Shown here: positions 1-6,978 of the stretch, piece after piece
How the letters are laid out: each line of letters begins with the position of its first letter
How positions within the stretch are numbered: the stretch's first letter is position 1
Assembly: GCA_947311645.1 (NCBI GenBank)
Contig: CAMZKZ010000016.1
Span: forward strand, 1-13,915
Length of the DNA stretch: 13,915 bases
DNA from: an uncultured Candidatus Altimarinota bacterium
Lineage (GTDB): Bacteria > Patescibacteriota > Gracilibacteria > CAIRYL01
Direction of reading: 5' to 3'
The notes under the pieces: model-generated
Told to the model about the DNA's origin: nothing
The model's database searches: none
The model's input: only the letters and a program-made list of their open reading frames with translations
Program-made: the position numbers and the translations under genes

Positions 1-161
1 CTATTTGGACTGGCATTATATAAAAATTTATCTGAAACAAAATGATTGGTTACAAACGAAAAATCATCTGACAATGTTTCTGCTAATGTATTACTAGAAA
101 ATTCTAACAAAGATATTTTATTTTCTTTTAAAGAAGAAACTCATAAATTATTTCCAATAAT

Positions 162-269
162 CTATGACATTCATCTGCTACGCACTTGTTAGAAAATGGA
201 GCAGATGTACACTATGTGCAGGAGTTTCTGGAACACAACAAAAAAACACCCATCTCTTTTCAGAAATAG
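162..269 (+). pseudogene. Remnant of a tyrosine recombinase (integrase/Xer type), C-terminal end only
   Basis: In this frame codons 168-269 read HSSATHLLENGADVHYVQEF and then LEHNKKTP to a TAG. This closely resembles the catalytic-core segment of XerC/XerD and phage integrases (usual form LRHSFATHLLENGADxRxxQELLGH). The frame is broken exactly where the catalytic arginine should be: codon 162-164 is Leu and 165-167 is TGA, one base from CGA. The LGH box reads LEH, and no YTH-type tyrosine motif follows before the stop. Nothing upstream in bases 1-161 could be aligned to the rest of an integrase in any frame. It lies 18 bases from the 3' end of a tRNA gene, a classic integration site. I read it as the scar of an old integrated element. 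Confidence is high that it is recombinase-derived and that it is not functional. Confidence 0.72.
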
Positions 270-287
270 GTATTGTAAGCGTAAAAA

Positions 288-363
288 TGGTGGGCCTGGC
301 TGGAATTGAACCAGCGACAAAAAGATTATGAGTCTTCTGCTCTAACCCCTGAGCTACAGGCCC
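288..363 (-). tRNA. tRNA with CAU anticodon, probably tRNA-Ile2 (lysidine type), otherwise elongator tRNA-Met
   Basis: On the minus strand a complete 76-nt cloverleaf folds: acceptor GGGCCTG/CAGGCCC, D-arm GCTC/GAGC, anticodon stem GAAGA/TCTTT around loop CTCATAA, T-arm GCTGG/CCAGC around TTCAATT, discriminator A and an encoded CCA. The anticodon is CAU. It is not the initiator, because position 1-72 is a G-C pair and the anticodon stem lacks the three G-C pairs. The short D-loop (AGGGGTTA), the T-arm and the C4-G69 and C5-G68 acceptor pairs resemble E. coli tRNA-Ile2, whose C34 is changed to lysidine by TilS, more than elongator tRNA-Met. That choice is inference. Confidence 0.93.
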
Positions 364-370
364 GAAAAGT

Positions 371-432
371 TCAATTATGAACTGTAATAATATTATCTCA
401 AAAAAATAATATTATTCACAGCCCATAATTGA
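371..432 (-). terminator. Long hairpin between rplI and the tRNA gene
   Basis: An outer 9-bp stem (371-379 with 424-432) and an inner stem (382-396 with 406-421, one bulged C at 417) are separated by a small internal loop. The loop at the tip is about nine bases. On the minus strand it follows the rplI stop by 23 bases and is followed by only a short T-run (ACTTTTC), immediately before the tRNA. It may terminate the secG-rplI operon, or separate the tRNA by RNA processing if they are co-transcribed. The stem is clear; the function is inferred. Confidence 0.5.
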
Positions 433-455
433 AAAAAAATGTAATTTTTTAGAAA

Positions 456-905
456 TTATTTAGCTGCTTCTACACGAACAGTAAGTGCCGCATGAAACTC
501 TGGAGAAAAAACAATTTCAACTCTATTATCTCCAAGATCTTTAATCTTTTTATCAATATGAATTTGATTTGCTTCAACTTCAACTTCAAAATCAGATTTA
601 ATTCGTTCTGCAATATCTGCTTCTGAAATAGAACCAAAAAGATGACCTTTTTCAGATGCTTTTCCAGAAAATAATAATGTTTTTCCAGAAAGCTTTACTA
701 CAGTTGCTTTTGCCCATTCTACAAATTCAGAAGAATCTTTTTCTACATTTGGAACAAATGCTTCTGCTTTCAGCTCTTCTTCCACTGTTGGAAATTTTGC
801 TAATTGAGATGGAATCAGTTTATTTACTGCAAAACCTCGTGGAACATCAATCAATTGACCAGCCGTTCCAAGACCTTTTACGTTTTTAAGTAACAATATG
901 TTCAT
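456..905 (-). CDS. rplI: 50S ribosomal protein L9
   Basis: L9 binds domain V of 23S rRNA at the base of the L1 stalk and helps maintain reading frame. The 149 residues match the usual bacterial length. The N-terminal RNA-binding domain (about 1-50) carries the family pattern LLLKNVKGLGTAGQLIDV and GFAVNKLIP (24-32). A charged connecting helix follows (about 41-75). The C-terminal domain has GHLFGSIS (87-94) and ends in a beta-rich stretch. Its ATG overlaps the TGA of the upstream solute-binding protein gene as ATGA, so translation is probably coupled; no Shine-Dalgarno sequence is visible. It is the last gene of a secG-SBP-rplI run. Some CPR lineages are reported to lack L9, so its presence carries some taxonomic information. 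Confidence 0.97.
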   Translation of the reverse strand: MNILLLKNVKGLGTAGQLIDVPRGFAVNKLIPSQLAKFPTVEEELKAEAFVPNVEKDSSEFVEWAKATVVKLSGKTLLFSGKASEKGHLFGSISEADIAERIKSDFEVEVEANQIHIDKKIKDLGDNRVEIVFSPEFHAALTVRVEAAK

Positions 906-3064
906 AATGAAAAAGTTATAAAAGAAATATAATTATTGAGAAACCATTGAGGGAAATCTATCCATGTAGAATCTTTCAATGACCTATGCTCTAACACATA
1001 TGCATCCTGAATATTAGAAAATCGATCCTTATGAGAACCAATATGCAGAATTTTCAGCCCCTTCAACTGCGAATCAAAATAGTATTGATATGTTGGAGAA
1101 AAAAGGAAAACAGCAGGAATATCTTTTTTAAAAGATTCTCGCAATTTTTGCATTTTTGCCGTACGAATATCTGATATATGAGATCGCCTAATCTCTTCGA
1201 TCAGAATACTTGCTGTTAGATCTTGATAATCTGAAAGATTATCTTTTCCAATCTGACTCTCATGAAAAAATTCATAAATATCGAGATTATACCCAAGATT
1301 TTGACCATATAAAAGAATGTCATACTCTCTGTGCTTCACTCTATCTAAAAAAGAATTCATATTCAAGACTTTTATATCAAGATTTATCCCAATTTTTCCG
1401 TAATCCTCTTTTAGATACTCAGCAACTTCCTTATAATAATACGGTTTATCAGTTGTTACAAGAGTTAATTGCAATTTTTCTCCTTTTTTATTTTCACGAA
1501 TTTCATATTTTTGATCCGCATTTGCTTTTTCTTCTTCAATCGGCTCTAAATATACAGAAATCGCATCTTCTTTTTCTAACTCATCATCAAAATTCCAAAA
1601 TTCTAAACGAATTTCATGAGTCCCTTCATTATAAGAATCTTTTAATTCTATATCAAAAGACCATGTTCGTGCCATTTCTGGTTTTTCTTCTTCTCGTATA
1701 AATACATCATCTATAAAAATTTTTGTTTTTGCAATTTTTACAGGATATTTTCCCTTTATCTGAAAAACATCTTTTTTCTGTTCAATACTTTCATCAGAAT
1801 TTTCATCGGAATCTTCTTGTACATATTCTGATCTCTTTGCTTCAAAGACATTTTTATCTGTTGGGAATGTTATATATACAGAATCAGAATTCTTTGGAGG
1901 AAATGTTTTTGGCTTTCGACTTGGTAAAAAATATCCCGCATCTTTCAATGCACCTTTCGCCTTTTCTAAATCAAATTCATATTCCCAACCTGTATTATCC
2001 GATTCTAACAATGGCGTATCAATTCGTGTCCCATCTACAATTTCACTCACAATAGCATCTTTATTTGTTGAAAGCTGCATAGCTAACCGCAAAAGACGAC
2101 CAGAAAAACCATCAAATTCTGGTTTTTTCATATTAAAAAACAATGCCGAATACTGTGGCAAATTATACTCTTTCACAGAAAACGACTCTGGAATTTCAAA
2201 ATCATTTCTCGCTACCTTTAGAAAAGGACGAACTCCGTCAAGAGATGGAATATCTAAAGATAATGCACTTTTTCGTGAATAAATATAAAACTCTATTTGA
2301 GATATATACATATCAAACAACGAAGAATTTTCAAAAGCTGAAAGCTTTAATTTAAAGACCCCTCTTTTTACTTCTTCCAAAGATGAAAACATATATGGAC
2401 CAGACCCTATTGGATTTTGAGAAAACTCATGATATTCAAGATCTGCCACTGGAACATCCTTTAATATATGATACGGTAAAATTCCAACAGTAAAATTTGT
2501 AAGAAAATATTTATATGGATACAGAAGTGTAAACGAAATTTCACTATTACTTATTTTTTTTATTTCAACACCAGAAAACGCCTTACGCAAAAGAGTATTA
2601 TTAAAATCTTCAGATTTAATAACCGTTTCAAATGTATAATAAATATCATCAATAGTAACATCTACTCCATCATGCCACCGAACACCATCTTTTAAATAAA
2701 AAGTATATGTTTTTTTATCTGCAGAAAGAGTATGTGTTGCAATATTATCCAATGTTTTCCCTGTAGTAGTATCAAACTTCATCAGACCAGAAAACACCAA
2801 TGCTGTTACATCTGATTCAAAACTTTTATCTCTTTTTCCATATACATATAAAGGATTTAACACCATATTTGAAACATCTCCCAAAACACCTTCTTTATAC
2901 ACACCTCCTTTTTCTGGAGATGAAACAGAGTTATCGAGAAAAAATGCTACAGCTATACCAACCATACCAAATAAAAAAACTCCCCCTAAAAACATTAAGA
3001 GAAACTTTTCTATTTTGGAAATGTTTGCAAGTATATTTTTTTTTATTGATTTAATTCCTCTCAT
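902..3064 (-). CDS. Membrane-anchored family-5 (peptide/oligopeptide type) solute-binding protein with an inserted beta-sandwich domain
   Basis: The protein has 720 residues. Lysine-rich residues 1-20 and one hydrophobic segment (about 21-43) look like an uncleaved signal anchor; there is no lipobox cysteine. Residues 55-385 are typical of SBP_bac_5 proteins (DppA/OppA type): a segment like LxFxLKDGVRWHDG (122-133), then TIDDIYYTFE (137-146), NPIGSGPY (217-224) and FNMKKPEFD (310-318). The C-terminal lobe resumes at about 530 (LQLTLVTTD) and runs to 695. Between the lobes lies an extra block, about 391-525. It has an acidic linker (417-431) and an Ig-like beta-sandwich pattern (FQIKGKYPV, WSFDIEL, NEGTHEIRLEF, ISVYLE). 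No permease or ATPase gene is nearby, so transport of peptides is a family-based guess. It starts 46 bases after secG and overlaps rplI by four bases. The stop is TGA. Confidence 0.88.
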   Translation of the reverse strand: MRGIKSIKKNILANISKIEKFLLMFLGGVFLFGMVGIAVAFFLDNSVSSPEKGGVYKEGVLGDVSNMVLNPLYVYGKRDKSFESDVTALVFSGLMKFDTTTGKTLDNIATHTLSADKKTYTFYLKDGVRWHDGVDVTIDDIYYTFETVIKSEDFNNTLLRKAFSGVEIKKISNSEISFTLLYPYKYFLTNFTVGILPYHILKDVPVADLEYHEFSQNPIGSGPYMFSSLEEVKRGVFKLKLSAFENSSLFDMYISQIEFYIYSRKSALSLDIPSLDGVRPFLKVARNDFEIPESFSVKEYNLPQYSALFFNMKKPEFDGFSGRLLRLAMQLSTNKDAIVSEIVDGTRIDTPLLESDNTGWEYEFDLEKAKGALKDAGYFLPSRKPKTFPPKNSDSVYITFPTDKNVFEAKRSEYVQEDSDENSDESIEQKKDVFQIKGKYPVKIAKTKIFIDDVFIREEEKPEMARTWSFDIELKDSYNEGTHEIRLEFWNFDDELEKEDAISVYLEPIEEEKANADQKYEIRENKKGEKLQLTLVTTDKPYYYKEVAEYLKEDYGKIGINLDIKVLNMNSFLDRVKHREYDILLYGQNLGYNLDIYEFFHESQIGKDNLSDYQDLTASILIEEIRRSHISDIRTAKMQKLRESFKKDIPAVFLFSPTYQYYFDSQLKGLKILHIGSHKDRFSNIQDAYVLEHRSLKDSTWIDFPQWFLNNYISFITFSL

Positions 3065-3110
3065 ATTTTTAAATTATTTTTTTATAATACAAACGAATAC
3101 AACTCAATAA

Positions 3111-3329
3111 TTAAACAATATGATACAAAAAGGCAGCAATTGCAAAAACAAATGCAAGAAGAATTGTAATAGTATGAATAACTTTTTCCCCTCCTCGTTT
3201 TGTTGTAAGTGCAGCAGAATCTTCTCCTGCCATAGACCCCATTCCTGAGCTTGTTTTTGGCTGTAATAAAATTACAATAACCAATAACACTGCTGATACA
3301 ATCTCTACCCAAAATACAATATCTTTCAT
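3111..3329 (-). CDS. secG: Protein translocase subunit SecG
   Basis: SecG is the small accessory subunit of the SecYEG protein-conducting channel in the cytoplasmic membrane. The 72-residue product has two membrane segments (about 4-22 and 50-70). The connecting loop has the family pattern: LLQPKTSSGMGSMAGEDSAA, then LTTKRGGEKVIHTITI, comparable to the usual LLQ, GLG-SAFGG and GAEKxLxRxT stretches. I chose the ATG at 3329, which gives a normal SecG N-terminus. The in-frame GTG at 3371 would add 14 basic, poorly matching residues. It is the first gene of the secG-SBP-rplI run; the upstream gap to pyrF (3330-3485) must hold its promoter, but I could not pick one out of the AT-rich sequence. Confidence 0.92.
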   Translation of the reverse strand: MKDIVFWVEIVSAVLLVIVILLQPKTSSGMGSMAGEDSAALTTKRGGEKVIHTITILLAFVFAIAAFLYHIV

Positions 3330-3430
3330 ATTTTTTTGTTTTTTAAAATATATAATCAAGAGTAGTTTCACTTAAAATTCAAAATTTATCAAGTTTTATT
3401 CATAATAATCATTAAAATATAAAAAATTCT

Positions 3431-3459
3431 CTAGCACTTAAATAAATAAAAGCTATAAT
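3431..3459 (+). promoter_or_regulatory. Likely promoter of pyrF
   Basis: A perfect TATAAT at 3454-3459 lies 17 bases after a weak -35 hexamer CTAGCA (3431-3436). A start of transcription near 3466 would leave a leader of about 20 nt without a Shine-Dalgarno site. The -10 context GCTATAATAT resembles GCTATACTAT at the purB and carB promoters. Confidence 0.45.
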
Positions 3460-3485
3460 ATAGACACTATTTTTTTACAAAAATT

Positions 3486-4343
3486 ATGCACTTCGCCGAT
3501 TTAATAAATGAATCTATCAATACAAAAGAATCTGTTCTTTGTCTTGGGCTCGATCCACATTGGGACAGAATCCCAAAATTCTTAAAAGAAAACTGTACAC
3601 CCGATGAAGCTATTTTAAAATTTCTTATTCCTATTATCGATGCATGTGAACCACATATTGCATGTGTAAAACCACAAATTGCTTTTTTTGAACAATTTGG
3701 AAGCATTGGATTTAATGCATTTGAAAAAGTTTGTATGTATGCAAAAAGCAAACAACTTCCTGTAATTGTAGATGCAAAAAGAGGAGATATTGGGTCTACT
3801 GCAGAAGCATATGCAGAAGCATTTTTAGGAAAAAATAGGCCTTATGACGCACTTACTGTAAATCCATATATGGGAGAAGATACACTTATCCCTTTTGTAA
3901 AAAAAGCAAATGAAAATGGGAAAGGTATTTTTGTACTTGTAAAAACATCGAATCCAGGATCTGGAGATATTCAAGATTTACCAGTCGGAGAAGAATTATT
4001 ATGTGAACGAATTGCACGAATGGTTGCACGACTTGGAACAGAAAATGTAAATAAAGATCAATACTCTAATATTGGAGCAGTTGTAGGAGCAACATATCCT
4101 GAAGAACTTTCCTTTTTACGACGAGATATGCCATCTCAAATTTTTCTTATCCCAGGATACGGGGCACAAGGCGGAGAAGCTGATGACCTCAGACCTGCAT
4201 TTTACGAAGGAGGAAAAGGAGCTCTTGTAAATTCTTCTCGAGGAATTTTATTTGCATTTGAAGAAGCAGGTGAACCAGAAGAGTTTGCTTTTCATGCAGG
4301 AGAAGCTGCACGAAAAGCAAAAGAAGATTTAAACTTTTTCTAA
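3486..4343 (+). CDS. pyrF: Orotidine 5'-phosphate decarboxylase, type 2
   Basis: The enzyme converts OMP to UMP, the last step of de novo pyrimidine synthesis, in the cytoplasm. The 285-residue length and motifs match the longer type-2 (mycobacterial-type) subfamily rather than the roughly 235-residue E. coli type. Visible motifs: LCLGLDPHWDRIP (18-30), the catalytic DAKRGD (96-101, with Lys98 as proton donor), TVNPYMGED (124-132), GATYPEE (201-207), the phosphate-binding region LIPGYGAQGG (221-230) and NSSRGI (249-254). It stands alone on the plus strand, and its TAA overlaps the stop of the convergent UPF0489 gene. Together with the carB half further on, it argues that the cell makes its own UMP. 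Confidence 0.97.
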   Translation: MHFADLINESINTKESVLCLGLDPHWDRIPKFLKENCTPDEAILKFLIPIIDACEPHIACVKPQIAFFEQFGSIGFNAFEKVCMYAKSKQLPVIVDAKRGDIGSTAEAYAEAFLGKNRPYDALTVNPYMGEDTLIPFVKKANENGKGIFVLVKTSNPGSGDIQDLPVGEELLCERIARMVARLGTENVNKDQYSNIGAVVGATYPEELSFLRRDMPSQIFLIPGYGAQGGEADDLRPAFYEGGKGALVNSSRGILFAFEEAGEPEEFAFHAGEAARKAKEDLNFF

Positions 4344-5104
4344 GCCGTTCCCACAAAAATTTCAATTATTTTTTCTGCAAGAATCTCATCTATAAAAGCT
4401 GGACTCGTCGCAATGCATACCGCATTTGCGATGTTCCAGCTTTTTGCAATTACCATAGTTTTTAAATCTACAGATACAACCTCCCCTTCTTGCCCATAAA
4501 TATCTATATCTAAATTTAAAACGACATTTTCACTGTGTAAATTTTTAAATGAAAAATTTTCAAATTCCGATGTCTGAGTAATAGAGATTATTTTTTCCAC
4601 AAAACCCAAATGAAATGCAATATCTAAATAATCGGATATTCTGCAATGATCTTGAATCCTTTTTATATATTTTTTTATTTTTTCAGTTTCCGCATTACAC
4701 AAAAAATCATTCAAAAAATCTCGACCATTTACCAATTCTACATATTTCCGTACTTCCTCTATTTCAACACCCAATTTTTCATAGTATTGAAAAATAGCAT
4801 CGTCCCTGTGTGCATCAATATGAATAAGAGTTATTTTTTGCTTATTTTTTAAAAATTGATGAAATAAAAAACTCAATACTTTATGATGATTATCTGTCAA
4901 AAATATTTCTTTCTCATCTTTTTCAATAATTTGTGCATCATTTTTCAATCCTAAATATGGTTTATTATTTTCATTATCATCAAAAAACACTGGGAATTCA
5001 GATGGAGTAAAATCAAAGACTGTATGCATTTTTGTAGTTTTTTTTTCATAATACTTTTCCCATAAATCCTCTATCTTCCAATAAAATTGTTTTGATTTCT
5101 TCAT
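4340..5104 (-). CDS. UPF0489-family protein, ureohydrolase-like fold, substrate unknown
   Basis: The product has 254 residues with the start chosen at the ATG at 5104, twelve bases after the nth stop. Longer in-frame starts would run back into the nth reading frame and add residues that look like shadow coding. The pattern LTDNHHKVLSF (69-79), HIDAHRDD (95-102) and LNLDIDIYG (196-204) matches UPF0489 (C5orf22-like) proteins. It also resembles the metal-binding DAHxD and DxD motifs of arginases and histone deacetylase-like amidohydrolases. Asp97, His99, Asp101, Asp199 and Asp201 are candidate metal ligands. It sits third in an apparent mutY-nth operon, so a link to nucleic-acid repair is possible but unproven. 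Family assignment is from motif memory. Confidence 0.68.
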   Translation of the reverse strand: MKKSKQFYWKIEDLWEKYYEKKTTKMHTVFDFTPSEFPVFFDDNENNKPYLGLKNDAQIIEKDEKEIFLTDNHHKVLSFLFHQFLKNKQKITLIHIDAHRDDAIFQYYEKLGVEIEEVRKYVELVNGRDFLNDFLCNAETEKIKKYIKRIQDHCRISDYLDIAFHLGFVEKIISITQTSEFENFSFKNLHSENVVLNLDIDIYGQEGEVVSVDLKTMVIAKSWNIANAVCIATSPAFIDEILAEKIIEIFVGTA

Positions 5105-5115
5105 AATATACAAGA

Positions 5116-5787
5116 CTATACAGCAATAAAATTCTTCACATTTTTTTCTAAATCGTTCCATGCATCTTCTACTGTTTCTGGAATATTGCGTGCAGATAAA
5201 TATTTTCGACCATAAGAAATCATTCGCAAATGCAATGCTAACCACTGCTCTTTTGGAAAAATTTCAGTTAAGTCTTTTTCTATTACATCAACATTATTAC
5301 TTTCTGTAAAACCAAAACTTTGAGCAATTCTTCGAATATGAGTATCGACAGGAAAAGCGTATTCAAAGCCTTCATTTAACAAAAAAACACCAGCTGTTTT
5401 CATTCCAACACCAGGAAGCTTTACCAACTCTTTTCGTGTTTTTGGAATAACTCCATCATATTTTTCAACAAGCAATTGTGCAGAATGCAAAATGTACAAT
5501 GCTTTTTTAGGAGCAAAATTTATAGTTTTAACAAATTCATAAATCTTATCTGCTCCTAAATTAATTGCATCTTGTGGCGTTTTCATCACTTTAAAAAATG
5601 ATTCAGTTGCCTTATTTACACCAATATCTGTCATTTGAGCAGAAAGCAAAATAGCTACTAAAAATTGCCAATGAGTTTCTCCATTTAAAAATGCTTTTGT
5701 CTCTGGAAACAAGACTTCTAAAGAATGGAAAAATTGCTCTGCTTTTTCTTTTGATACTTTCAACTTTTTTATTGTCATATTTTTCAT
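5116..5787 (-). CDS. nth: Endonuclease III-type DNA glycosylase without the iron-sulfur cluster
   Basis: The family removes oxidised pyrimidines and cleaves the abasic site. The 223 residues include LLSAQMTDIGVNKAT (47-61), the helix-hairpin-helix LPGVGMKTA (124-132) with the Schiff-base lysine Lys130, and VDTHIRR (147-153) with catalytic Asp148. The Lys-Asp spacing of 18 is the same as Lys120-Asp138 in E. coli Nth. The odd point is the C-terminus. Where E. coli has the four cysteines of a [4Fe-4S] cluster, this protein reads YGRKYLSARNIPETVEDAW (192-210), and the whole protein contains no cysteine. The reading frame continues normally, so this is replacement, not truncation. It lies between mutY (33 bases upstream) and the UPF0489 gene. 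Confidence 0.93.
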   Translation of the reverse strand: MKNMTIKKLKVSKEKAEQFFHSLEVLFPETKAFLNGETHWQFLVAILLSAQMTDIGVNKATESFFKVMKTPQDAINLGADKIYEFVKTINFAPKKALYILHSAQLLVEKYDGVIPKTRKELVKLPGVGMKTAGVFLLNEGFEYAFPVDTHIRRIAQSFGFTESNNVDVIEKDLTEIFPKEQWLALHLRMISYGRKYLSARNIPETVEDAWNDLEKNVKNFIAV

Positions 5788-5819
5788 ACTTATATACTCT
5801 TAACTTTATCCTCTACATT

Positions 5820-6920
5820 CTACATTCTCATAGTTATTATTTTCTCATAAAATTCTTGCGAATAATATTTAAATTTTTTCTCTTTATATAACTCCATAAT
5901 TTCTGCAATAGAAAAAAATCTATAATTATTCTGTTGTTCTATATGCAATACAAAATCTTTTTCACCACTTTGTATTTGGCATCGTGAATATTCATAATAC
6001 TCATCTTTCCAAAATACTGGTCGCACAGAAATATCGATACCAAACTTTTCATATACATTCTTTTGCAAAAAATCCCTATTATTTTTTACATTTTCGCCCT
6101 GTAATTCTCGTACAAATTCTGGAAATTTCCATAGATTTTTAGAATATTCCAATAGATATTTTTTATTATTTCGTAACATCATAACAGAAATAACACTATT
6201 ACTTTCCGCATGCATCTTCGTATTTTTTGTATTTTTTGTATTTTTTACGAGATTAGAAAGCTTTTTTTTATTTCTAAAAAACAAACATTCATTCTTCAAT
6301 GGACAAAAACCACACTCTGCTTTTTTTGCTGTACAAAATTTTGAACCAACATCCATCAATGCATGATTAAAAATTTGAGCTATTTCACCAGTTTGTTTCG
6401 CAAAATAATCAAATGCAAGCGTTGTAATATCTTTTATCAATAATCTTTTATTTTCTGCCTTTGGAATATTTTCATGCATGTCTACAAGCCTTCCCAAAAC
6501 CCTATATAAATTTACATCTAATGCTGGAACAGATTTTTTATATGCAAAACTTGCAATAGCATGTGCTGTATATTCCCCTACTCCAGGCAAAGTTTCTAAT
6601 ATTTGAGGATCATCAGGAAATACAGAGTTATGTAACTTTACTATATCTGCACTACAAAAAAGCATGTTTTTTCCACGAGAATAAAACCCCAACCCTTTAA
6701 AATATGGAAAAAATTCTTCCCAATCAGAACATGCCAAATCTTCAACACTTGGGTATTTTTTCAGCATTTTTTCATAATACTCTACAACCCTACTCACCTG
6801 TGTTTGTTGTAAAAAAACCTCCGATACCCAAATTTTATACGGATCAGATGTCTGTCGCCATGGTAAATTTCGCCCATTCTGTTTATACCAATCTAAAAGT
6901 GGTGTAAGATGCAACTGCAT
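5820..6920 (-). CDS. mutY: A/G-specific adenine DNA glycosylase
   Basis: MutY removes adenine mispaired with 8-oxoguanine. I start it at the ATG at 6920 (366 residues); the upstream TTG at 6932 adds only FFL-type residues. In this numbering, NLPWRQTSDPYKIWVSEVFL leads into QQTQV with catalytic Glu34, the helix-hairpin-helix is LPGVGEYTA (111-119), and LDVNLYRVL carries catalytic Asp135. An intact [4Fe-4S] motif C-x6-C-x2-C-x5-C sits at 196, 203, 206 and 212. A lysine-rich linker with KNT repeats (226-235) leads to a NUDIX-like C-terminal domain (about 244-366, with LLEYSKNLWKFPEF) that would read 8-oxoG. First gene of the mutY-nth-UPF0489 run, diverging from the gene at 6979. Confidence 0.96.
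   Translation of the reverse strand: MQLHLTPLLDWYKQNGRNLPWRQTSDPYKIWVSEVFLQQTQVSRVVEYYEKMLKKYPSVEDLACSDWEEFFPYFKGLGFYSRGKNMLFCSADIVKLHNSVFPDDPQILETLPGVGEYTAHAIASFAYKKSVPALDVNLYRVLGRLVDMHENIPKAENKRLLIKDITTLAFDYFAKQTGEIAQIFNHALMDVGSKFCTAKKAECGFCPLKNECLFFRNKKKLSNLVKNTKNTKNTKMHAESNSVISVMMLRNNKKYLLEYSKNLWKFPEFVRELQGENVKNNRDFLQKNVYEKFGIDISVRPVFWKDEYYEYSRCQIQSGEKDFVLHIEQQNNYRFFSIAEIMELYKEKKFKYYSQEFYEKIITMRM
6221..6247. repeat. Three tandem copies of a 9-bp unit inside mutY
   Basis: TATTTTTTG, TATTTTTTG and TATTTTTTA follow each other without gaps. On the coding strand they encode Lys-Asn-Thr three times in the linker between the catalytic and C-terminal domains of MutY. The unit is a multiple of three, so copy-number slippage would change linker length without breaking the frame. 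Confidence 0.85.
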
Positions 6921-6978
6921 TAAAAAAAACAAAGAAACTACAAAAAAAACTACTACACTTACTCTACCATAACTCTCT

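Noticed and set aside
1..140. Open minus-strand frame running off the left edge (reads LLEFSSNTLAETLSDDFSF and onward).
   Set aside because: It has no ATG, no recognisable motif, and the plus strand is equally open in one frame for much of the same stretch. It could be the start of a gene beyond the window but cannot be supported.
162..269. Treating the recombinase segment as an active gene with TGA read as an amino acid.
   Set aside because: TGA is a normal stop elsewhere in the window, another stop (TAA at 144-146) lies just upstream, and the LGH box and the tyrosine motif are also degraded.
3082..3312. A 76-residue minus-strand frame overlapping secG, and other frames opposite real genes.
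   Set aside because: They overlap well-identified genes in other frames, have skewed composition and no motifs; they are shadows of AT-rich coding sequence.
3330..3371. GTG start at 3371 for SecG.
   Set aside because: It would add 14 residues not typical of SecG in front of a perfect family N-terminus at 3329.
5105..5245. Extending the UPF0489 gene upstream to 5245 (301 residues).
   Set aside because: The added residues overlap the end of nth, look like shadow coding (cysteine- and arginine-rich), and the ATG at 5104 fits the operon spacing.
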